Assembly (NCBI GenBank): GCA_037176705.1
Contig: CM073885.1
Span: forward strand, 87,204,001-87,268,000
Length of the DNA: 64,000 nucleotides
Direction of reading: 5' to 3'
Origin: Molossus alvarezi
Taxonomy: Eukaryota; Chordata; Mammalia; Chiroptera; Molossidae
Below the pieces are notes generated by a model that was not told the origin of the DNA, did not search any database, and saw only the letters and a list, made by a program, of their open reading frames with translations. This document shows positions 56,912 through 64,000 of the stretch, in pieces. Both the position numbers and the translations under genes were made by a program. The first letter of the stretch is position 1. Every line of letters starts with the position of its first letter.

Positions 56912-57208
56912 AAAAGTTTTTCCCTCGCCCTGGACGTTTTTGCTCAGTGGTTAGGGCATCGGCCTGCGGTCCACAGAGACCCGGGTTCGGTTCCGCTAAG
57001 GGCACGTACCTCGGCTGTAGTTTGTCCCCGGCCCTGGCTGGGTAGTGCGGGTGGCAGCCACTTGATATGTCCCTTTCACATCGATGTTTCTCTCTCTCTC
57101 TCTTCCTCTCTCCCTCCTTCCTGCTCTATCTGAATAAAAAATGGAAAAATGTCCTCAGGTGAGGATAAAAAATAAATACAAAAATAAATAAATAAAAGTT
57201 TTTCCCTC
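56912..57208 (+). mobile_element. Ves SINE, group A, with perfect 15-bp TSD
   Basis: Body 56927-57193: GCCCTGGACGTTTTTGCTCAGTGGTTAGGGCATCGG, GGGTTCGGTTCCGC, CT tract, tail hairpin CCTCAGGTGAGG (57153-57164) and (AAAT)n. AAAAGTTTTTCCCTC occurs at 56912-56926 and 57194-57208. The A-box region carries private mutations. Confidence 0.95.
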
Positions 57209-57298
57209 TAGTGAGCCTAATGGGGAGTGAAAAGCTTCTTAAACATGGTCAAATAAAATAGTTTAATTTAGAGTTGACAAAACTAAAGGTCTCATTTA

Positions 57299-57400
57299 CT
57301 TATTTATTCATTCAACAAGATTTATGAAGCATCTAGTATGTGCAAAGCAGAATAACTTTGCCTCAGAAAGCCAAAACAGATAGTCTCTGACACTATTGAT
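57299..57400 (-). repeat. L2 LINE fragment, antisense 3' end
   Basis: TATTTATTCATTCAACAAGATTTATGAAGCATCTAGTATGTGCAAAGCAGAATAAC is the antisense of the L2 terminus (ATTCATTCAACAAATATTTATTGAGCACCTACTATGTGCC). Confidence 0.8.
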
Positions 57401-57594
57401 TCAAAAACAAAAGTGCAAATGGATATTATACATACATAAATTGTTTGATTATCGATCATTCCAGTGAAAAGAACGTTGGGGAAATCTAATAGCGTGTGAT
57501 TAAAGGTGGCTCATACACACGTTAAATGCATCAAAGCAGGGTCCCGCTTACTCTTTCCATAGTGAATGGAAGGACTGTGGTAACAAACCATGAA

Positions 57595-57670
57595 GACGAG
57601 GATGATAAAGGCTAACAGTAGAGCACTTACTATGTGCCAGGCCCCTTGGGTCACAGGTGTGGGGGCACAG
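57595..57670 (-). repeat. MIR or L2 fragment, antisense
   Basis: GATGATAAAGGCTAACAGTAGAGCACTTACTATGTGCCAGGCCCC resembles the antisense MIR end (ATAGCTAACATTTATTGAGCACTTACTATGTGCCAGGC). Confidence 0.7.
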
Positions 57671-57999
57671 GCAACCCCATGAGCTGCAGACGAGCCCTGC
57701 GTGACCATCTGGGACTAAACAGTTCTCTCCCAAAGCTGTGTGCTTGGCATTGCTCAGCAAGGTACAAACAGTGCCCAGCTCCTCTCCAAACGGAGGCTCG
57801 TGCCCATAAATCAAAGGGCAGCCCCCGTGCACGGACGGTGAGGAAAGACAGTGTGCTCTGCACGACCTGTGTCACAGCTACATCCATGGACAGTCAATCT
57901 TTCCGGGAACAAATGACCACCAGCTTCACCTTCACCGTTATGCAAGCTCCAAGCCCACAGGGATCTACTTTAAACTGAATTTGGAAAAATTAGCAGGGG
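57671..57999. other. Unique sequence, nothing recognised
   Basis: Frames of 114 (plus), 94 and 78 codons (minus) overlap here in different frames, which argues against any of them being coding. Confidence 0.4.
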
Positions 58000-58212
58000 G
58001 CGGATCTCTCAAAAAACTTGAGAGAGAAGCAGTGGCTTTAGGCTCTCCGCTAGGCGCTGGCTGTAAGACCCTCGCATTGGCATTAATTCAGGAGGCAGGG
58101 CCTCCGACACTCGCGGTATCTCCGGGAGCGAGCGATTTCAACAATAGATTACAGTAATGTACTTGGCCGGGGCAGCCCTTACTGTTCGCGTGAGTTAAGG
58201 CCGATTCATTTG
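58000..58212. promoter_or_regulatory. CpG-dense patch, about 200 bp
   Basis: By eye about 14 CpG in 200 bp at roughly 53% GC (for example GACACTCGCGG, GGGAGCGAGCGA, TGTTCGCGTGAG), an observed/expected ratio near 1. It is unique sequence, not a recognised repeat. AGCTATAAAAATA follows at 58214. Too short for a standard CpG island, but compatible with a small enhancer or promoter. Confidence 0.4.
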
Positions 58213-59604
58213 AGCTATAAAAATAAAAAAGAAATTAACAACAATAATAATGAACCTTTTATACACATGCTGGCCTCATGAGAGAGACCCACACAGAATA
58301 TGGAACTGAGGGCCACCAAGGAGATTTGTGGCACTGCCCAGGGGACTCCAGAGTCCAAAAAGCAATGACTGCATTAAGCGAATCCATAACTGCCGTTTCC
58401 TCGTGTGTGACAGATATAATATCCTCATTTTACTTAACCGTTTTGGGATATCAAGTGTGAATGATCACAATGGAACAGGAAAGAAAAAAAAAATCTTATA
58501 CAAACTGTGAGCAGGGACCTCAGCTTTTTATGGGCCTTGGCTGACCTTGAGAAGAAAGAGGGCATGTCTGGCAGTGACCTTCTGGCTGGCACACACGTGG
58601 GATGGGTCAGGCCAAGAATCCTATGTGCAATTTCCCTTCAACCAAGGCCAGGCGACGTGCTGCACAAACCTATCATCTCAACTGCAACTGTTTTCATAGA
58701 TACCGTGATTCTAAATAAAATCCACAGGTCACATCGTATAAACCAACTACAGCTGTTACTGCAGCACAAACGATGGTGACTCCTTGATAGACTGAAACAT
58801 AAATTATTCCACGGGACGCTCCAGTAGATTGCTTTGGGGTACAGGTACTTGAGACAACGATCTATTGCTAAGGATGACATCACTTCGGGCATATTTTCTT
58901 TGCCTCAGTTTATCCGTTTGTAACATAAGATGAAAAATACTGAGGGTCTCTGACTGTCTCAGGAACGATAGGTTCAGGCATTGTTTTCGGAACTGTAAGG
59001 CACACAGAGCTCGCTTCATATTTATAAATCTTTGCGATCTCCTTATGCATAGAGTTGTTTAAGTATAAGTTATTATTAAAATTATTAGCCTTGAGAATTA
59101 TAATTACTGCTTCATTATTTTTCTCATTATACTCATTCTATGGGGGTTTTCTTGTAAATATTCCAAATGAGCTGCTGCCTTTGTTGAATAATCAAGTTAG
59201 TATTCGTTGGAAAGCTTTAAAGACACAACGTGTGACTTCAATTTGCAAGATCCAAGGTAGGACAAATACATAATTTCTTTTCCCAAAAAAGTTTTTGTAA
59301 GAAAAAAATGTACTAGTTGGGTGATGGCTCCAGAGAGGATTACGTCAGGTTTGGTTAGTGGCTTTGACGCTTATTTTCGGCCATGGGCTGGTACGATGTA
59401 ATCACCCGACACTAACAGAGACACCTCCAGTTCCCACTAGAAACTTCTGGTCTTAAGAGGACAAAGGCACAGTCCGCTTTACTTTCTGTCTAAGTCACTG
59501 TTCATGGCTGAATTTCTCATAATCTTCCTCAGTTTGCCTCAATAGACACAATAGGAGATTCAGAAAGATGAAATCATTGACTCAGAATGTTAAAACCTGA
59601 ATAA
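58213..59604. other. Unique sequence, possible eroded MIR pieces
   Basis: GCCTCAGTTTATCCGTTTGTAACATAAGATG at 58903-58933 looks like the MIR core. Otherwise nothing is recognised. Frames of 60-90 codons are not family-like. Confidence 0.4.
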
Positions 59605-59800
59605 TAAGAATGACTCTGCCAGGTATTTTCTATAAGGCAAAATCCCATTTAATCCCACTCAATAAAATAGCCAATAGCATTATCTACCATTTTTTTGTGT
59701 GTAAAAGGAAAATAGAAATAGAGAAACTAAGCAATTAGCACAAGGCCGATGATGTGGGGAGCTAGCATTCGAGTCCACGGCATAGGCTCAGGACCGGGTA
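59605..59800 (-). repeat. MIR SINE fossil, antisense
   Basis: GCCAGGTATTTTCTATAAGGC, TTAATCCCACTCAATAAAATAGCC, AGAAACTAAGCAATTAGCACAAGG and GGAGCTAGCATTCGAGTCCACGG follow the reverse-complement MIR order. Confidence 0.8.
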
Positions 59801-60137
59801 AGTTCAATCAGACATTAGCTCCCGCTGTAGTCTTCACTCGTGACCGGTGCTCTAAGTCCCTGCACCACTTCAGAACAGGTGAGCTATGCTGCAGGGGCAA
59901 CTGCACTTTATGAGGGGTTTACAAAGTAGTAGCTTATTTCTCACCCCAGCTCGTGTCCAGTGTGGGGTCCTGGGACTCCGCTCCCGCTCCCCTTCCCCAG
60001 GCCCAGGCTGCCCGGCTCTGTCATGGAAGCGGGAAGGAGAACTTCAGAAGGTCCTGGGACTCGGTGTGTCAGACTGAGTGAAACGTCACTTCTGCTCACA
60101 GCACGTTGGCCGGAACCACGTATGTGGTCCCATCTGA

Positions 60138-60151
60138 CCACAAGGGGGCAG
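60138..60151 (+). promoter_or_regulatory. CTCF-like motif
   Basis: CCACAAGGGGGCAG matches the 14-bp CTCF core (CCASYAGRKGGCRS) at all but one position, with A instead of C/T at position 5, a tolerated variant. It lies in a unique GC-richer segment. Motif presence alone does not show binding. Confidence 0.5.
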
Positions 60152-60529
60152 GGTGCTCAACTGTCCAAGTGCCAAAAGGAGAGGACAACCAGGTGAGGAC
60201 CAGAGCCCTGCGGGGACCCTCTGGTTGCACACTTTAGGGCATGGGTAGGAAAGAGCTGGAAAGGTGGTGAGACTCGCCTATGTTGCCATCTGAGCTAACC
60301 AGAAACAGAAGGGACAAGGGCTCAGGTTGCTCCCATCCACTAAACTTTTCCAACACATCCCCATGTGAACTAACTCCTGTCATGACTTTCTCCAGTTTAC
60401 CTAGTGCTCCACCATGAAGAGAACATACACCTGGTAAGAGTCACCATTATTTGTGACCGAACAGCAGGAAGACTTTCTCCCTTAGAAAGTATCAGGACAC
60501 ATTACAACCGTGGGTTCCGCTGAAATCAC

Positions 60530-60670
60530 TATTCTCTTAACAACCCCACGTTAGGACTTCCACCTATCAGTGTCCCCATTTTACAGATAATGAAGCTGAG
60601 GGTCAGAGAGGTCAATCCGTTTACCCCAGAGGAAATGACAGAGCAGGCTGCGAATGAGGGGCCGAGCCTG
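60530..60670 (-). repeat. MIR SINE fossil, antisense
   Basis: CTTAACAACCCCACGTTAGGACTTCCACC, GTGTCCCCATTTTACAGATAATGAAGCTGAGGGTCAGAGAGGTCAA and GACAGAGCAGGCTGCGAATGAGG are a well preserved antisense MIR core. A 70-codon frame over it is incidental. Confidence 0.9.
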
Positions 60671-61875
60671 CTCCGAGCTGTGCCTCCTCCTCGTGCTTGC
60701 TGGTGTCCTGACCTCCAACCTCACTGCGCACACTGGGCGCATGCCCAGGTTTCAGGCTGCAACCTGCTTGTCAGTGAGACACACGGCGATGGTCCTGCGT
60801 AAGAGCAGCGCACGGGGAATACACACCCTACGCAGATGTCACCTCCTCCATGAAGTCTTCACTAATGGTGGGGTTTCCCCTTAGAACTCGGAACACCTTT
60901 TATGAGCAGATCTTAAGATATTTGCAGATGTTTGGCCCATATTGACTATATGGGTGTTAGTTATTATTATCTGGCAATAACAATCCTATAGAATGCTACA
61001 AATGACAAGACTTCTAAAAATTAAAAATGTCAGGGTAAAACTATTTTATTAAAATAGACAGAAGAGTTATAGAAACGATTTTGATAGAAACCATTTATAC
61101 AACATGAAAACAGGCTTCTCAGTTCAATTGCCCAGACCCTGAAAAGCATTAAAAATCAGATGAACATTTCTCTCTTTTGGCTAGCTCAGCACTGAAAGAT
61201 CGAAAGACAATTAGATCAACATCTTATAAAAATTTAGGACATAGGAAACTTAGAATTCCAAGAAAATTTAGGTAAATATGTTTGGAGGAAGAGTGATAGC
61301 TTTGGAGGGAATAATTGTATGCTGACGGTGTAGAAGCCAAACATTTACTTTTATAAGATGCAGTTGCTTAGTTACCATATTTAGAAAATCTTGAAAAATA
61401 AAACACAGAAACTTAGGATTATATTACTTGTTTTAGTGTCACTATACATGCTAATTTTATTTTTATCTGCCATCAACTTATCAACTTTTATTTTTTCCTG
61501 TTGTAATTTAAAGCCAGCCTACCTTGACCTGTGAAATCAGGGTTGCCTTCTAGGGCTTTGCAGTACACAACTCACCCTGTCCTTTGGGAAGTGAGGATTA
61601 AAATCCAGAGATCCCCAAATTGTACTCCAGCACAGTAATACAAAGGAGCCATTCAGACTTGGAGTCCTGAGGGCAATTATAAAACCACCTTTATATCCAT
61701 TGCCAATGTCACTGATAAGAAAATACAAAATAGTACGCTCACAACAGAGCTGTATGCATACAAGGGAACTTATAATAGGCCTTCTAGTCATTGTGAGGAG
61801 GCCACATCTTTGGGCTACAATGAAATCCCTACAAGATGAAGGATCTAGCCGTCCCTTTAAGTATGGTTTTTCATG
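60671..61875. other. Unique sequence, nothing recognised
   Basis: 1.2 kb, AT-rich in 60930-61500. The 117-codon minus frame (61537-61890) runs into the L2 fragment and has no family resemblance. Confidence 0.4.
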
Positions 61876-62020
61876 CACGCATTCACTCATTCAGCATATA
61901 ACCATTGAACGACTACTATGTACCAGGTGCTTTGTGGGGGATTAGGCAGAAATAATCTCTAACCTTAAAGAGTCTGTTGTTTACCAAGTGTGACAGGGCA
62001 TAAATAGATATGAAGAATTA
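61876..62020 (-). repeat. L2 LINE fragment, antisense 3' end
   Basis: CACGCATTCACTCATTCAGCATATAACCATTGAACGACTACTATGTACCAGGTGCTTTGTGGGGGATTAGGCAGAAATAATC is a clear antisense L2 terminus. Confidence 0.88.
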
Positions 62021-62096
62021 TATATGGAAACAAGTAGGGTCCTTGGGCATTTACAGAAAAGGGAAGCAGACTGCCCAAGTGGCAGGGGTTCACACC

Positions 62097-62118
62097 TGTG
62101 TGTGTGTGTGTGTGTGTG
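62097..62118. repeat. (TG)n microsatellite
   Basis: About 11 TG units immediately 5' of a Ves SINE target site. Confidence 0.97.
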
Positions 62119-62122
62119 ATAG

Positions 62123-62379
62123 AATAAATGGTATTTGCTCGATCCATGTGGCTAAGTGGTTGAGCATCGACCCATGTACCAAGAAGTCGCTAGTGTGATT
62201 CCAGGTCAGGGCACATGCCCAGGTTGTGGGCCCGATCCCTAGTGGGGGGCACACCGGAGGCGGCCAATAGATGTTCTCTCTCATCCATGTTTCTATTTTT
62301 CTCTCCCTCTCCCTTCCTCTCTCTCTAAAATCAATAAAAAAAAATATTTTTTAAAAATTAAAAATAATAATTGGTATTT
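62123..62379 (+). mobile_element. Ves SINE, group B, with 14-bp TSD
   Basis: Body about 62137-62365: GCTCGATCCATGTGGCTAAGTGGTTGAGC, TGTGATTCCAGGTCAGG, CT tract and AAAATCAATAAAAA. TSDs AATAAATGGTATTT (62123-62136) and AATAATTGGTATTT (62366-62379) differ at one base. Confidence 0.94.
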
Positions 62380-63800
62380 AGGTGATGACTATAAGAGGTT
62401 TTACTTCAAGATATGCTACAATGAGAGGGGTAGATCAAGTTTACAAAACAGAAATAATTAACTTCCGTATACCGCCTTTATAAAATATCCCTTTGATCTT
62501 TCTAGTAATACTATGAGATAAAGTCATTCCCATTCTATAGAACCAGAGATGAACTGATTTACCTCACATTGCTCAACTAGAGGAATCTTGGATTCCAAGC
62601 AGGTCTTGAATGTGAGATGACAGTGACTGTGAGTGCCCATGTAGTAACACTGCTGATGGTCTCCACTGACGTCGTCAGGATTATGATCATCAACCCAATT
62701 TGCAGACTTTCTCTCAGCTTATGTGAATCAGTGGCACCTTACCTCTGTATAACATTCTATAGTTTTCTTATTCCATGCTTACACAGGTAACTGTCATGTA
62801 ACTAGTCAATTTCATCAAAATGCCAGTTTAACTTTTTTGCCATTTAATTGCTGATTACTCTCGAGTTGACGGAAATGACTGGGGACCTCTTGCATAAATC
62901 ACAGAGCATTAATCAGAGTTAAAGGTTGCTGCTGGGCGGGGCTGAGAGGATGACCGCAACCGCTTCTCGAGGTCCAATCTCAAGCCACAGCGGGTCAGTG
63001 TGTTTCAGGTGCGACAGCAACAATGTCAGGTTTCTATTTTCAAGAATTCAACTGTAATAAACATAATTTTTGCTAGTTTTAGTGAAATTACCCTTTATTC
63101 ATAGAACTTTGCTCACAGAACTTTATGATAGTTCCCCTTATGTGTAACTTAAAAGAGATTCTGAATCTAAGATATACATGGGGAAAAAAAATCTGTGCCA
63201 ACGTTACTAATTACTATCAAAATAGAGACCATTTAAAGTGATTCAAAATAGCAAGAACAGTTTACATTGTGACATGAACGAGAAACTGATTTTTTTCTCC
63301 TTATAGTGTTTTTGTGATTTCCTTCAGGATATTTCTATGCATTCACGTCGAAATTAAGCAATTAATTTAATTCCAAGCCACTGAAGTTTTTAAAAAATGA
63401 AATGCTACTTGCATCAGAAGGAAGAACTTTTCTTTAGCAAATGTGAAAATTGTCTGAGACTTTATTTGCCCAAAAGTAAATGAATAATGAATGAACACGA
63501 ATGACTCCGTGGAGGGGACGGAGATGCTGGAGAGCGGGATGCGCACAGATGTCATCGTAGAGCAGTGAAGTCACCTGGACACCTGGGAAGGCCAGGATGG
63601 TCCTGCTGTACCAGTTAAACTTCTTGGATTTGTTGCTCTGCCATCGCTGTGTTGTTGAAAGGATTTCCAATCATATGCCAAAGGCAGAGATGAGACAGAG
63701 CTCAACGGATGTGTCTTTGAGAACCTGTCATGGTTTCCATTGTGGTTTTATTTAGTGCACATTAAATCATACAAAGATGCTAGGATACAGTAAGACCCTG
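62380..63800. other. Unique sequence, nothing recognised
   Basis: 1.4 kb without a recognised transposon. CATTCTATAGAACCAGAGATGAACTGATTTACC near 62530-62562 could be an eroded antisense MIR core. No gene structure is seen. Confidence 0.4.
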
Positions 63801-63863
63801 ATTAACACAAGCTTCCTGCAGCCAAGGCGTGTCTGGGAGACTGGCCTGTGTGCAGCTCAGCCT

Positions 63864-63871
63864 TATAAAAA
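63864..63871 (+). promoter_or_regulatory. TATA box, candidate promoter at window edge
   Basis: TATAAAAA sits in CAGCCTTATAAAAAGGAGGC, with GC-rich flanks on both sides, as in classic TATA promoters. Initiation would be expected near 63890-63900. The only early ATG (63956) opens a six-codon frame, so any real first coding exon would lie beyond the window or after splicing. No gene can be named. Confidence 0.35.
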
Positions 63872-64000
63872 GGAGGCATGGGCTGGGGAGGAGATCAGGT
63901 GCAGCCCCACAGACTCATCAGGGCAGGTCCAGGAGGCAAGCTGGACTCATCTGTGATGAGAACAAGTGTGCACTGAGGGGTTTCCGAGGACCCCACCATT

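Noticed and set aside
57634..57978. 114-codon frame
   Set aside because: Three overlapping frames on both strands cover the same GC-rich stretch and none resembles a known protein.

Overview
This is mammalian nuclear DNA, almost certainly from a bat of the suborder Yangochiroptera. The diagnostic feature is 18 tRNA-derived SINEs of the Ves type, which is bat-specific. They fall into two sequence groups. Group A (8 copies) has a head like CGGTTAGAGCATCGGCC and a tail ending ATGGAAAAATGTCCTCRGGTGAGGATAAA. Group B (10 copies) has a head like GTGGCTCAGTGGTTGAGC and a tail of TCTCTCTAAAATCAATAAA. Most copies still show target-site duplications (TSDs), several of them perfect. No Helitron of the vespertilionid HeliBat type was noticed, which weakly favours a non-vespertilionid yangochiropteran. 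Species, chromosome and host gene cannot be told from this window.

I could not support any complete protein-coding gene, tRNA, rRNA or other functional RNA gene. The long open frames are short for 64 kb of six-frame translation. They either coincide with SINEs and simple repeats or look like no family I recognise. The window reads as intergenic or deep-intronic sequence, and every function below that is not a repeat is a hypothesis.

Layout. 1-9 kb: CpG-enriched stretch, MIR and L2 fossils, a 5'-truncated L1 with a G-rich 3' UTR, two DNA-transposon fossils and three SINEs. 9-16.7 kb: SINEs, a 20-bp minisatellite with a 60-bp higher-order period (11.9-12.15 kb), a hAT element with an intact 8-bp TSD, and an antisense L2. 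16.7-29.7 kb: repeat-poor, with no SINE between 21.6 and 30.4 kb; it holds a (TCTA)n array fused to a 26-bp palindrome and several small perfect hairpins. 29.7-33.7 kb: an L2-rich block in which an L2 is split by an antisense L1 that is itself split by a SINE. 35-39.8 kb: four SINEs, one of them inside a Tc1/mariner fossil. 40-48 kb: mostly unique, with two purine-rich G-quadruplex candidates. 48-57 kb: SINEs, L2, hAT and a MaLR-type LTR fossil. 57-64 kb: a small CpG-dense patch, MIRs, a CTCF-like motif and, at the extreme right end, a TATA-box promoter-like sequence whose transcript would run off the window.

No new multi-gene system is visible. The most distinctive structures are the E-box-bearing minisatellite, the nested transposon stacks, the hairpin and palindrome sites, the G-quadruplex candidates and the right-edge TATA promoter candidate. 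Repeat names come from recall of consensus sequences, not from a database search.
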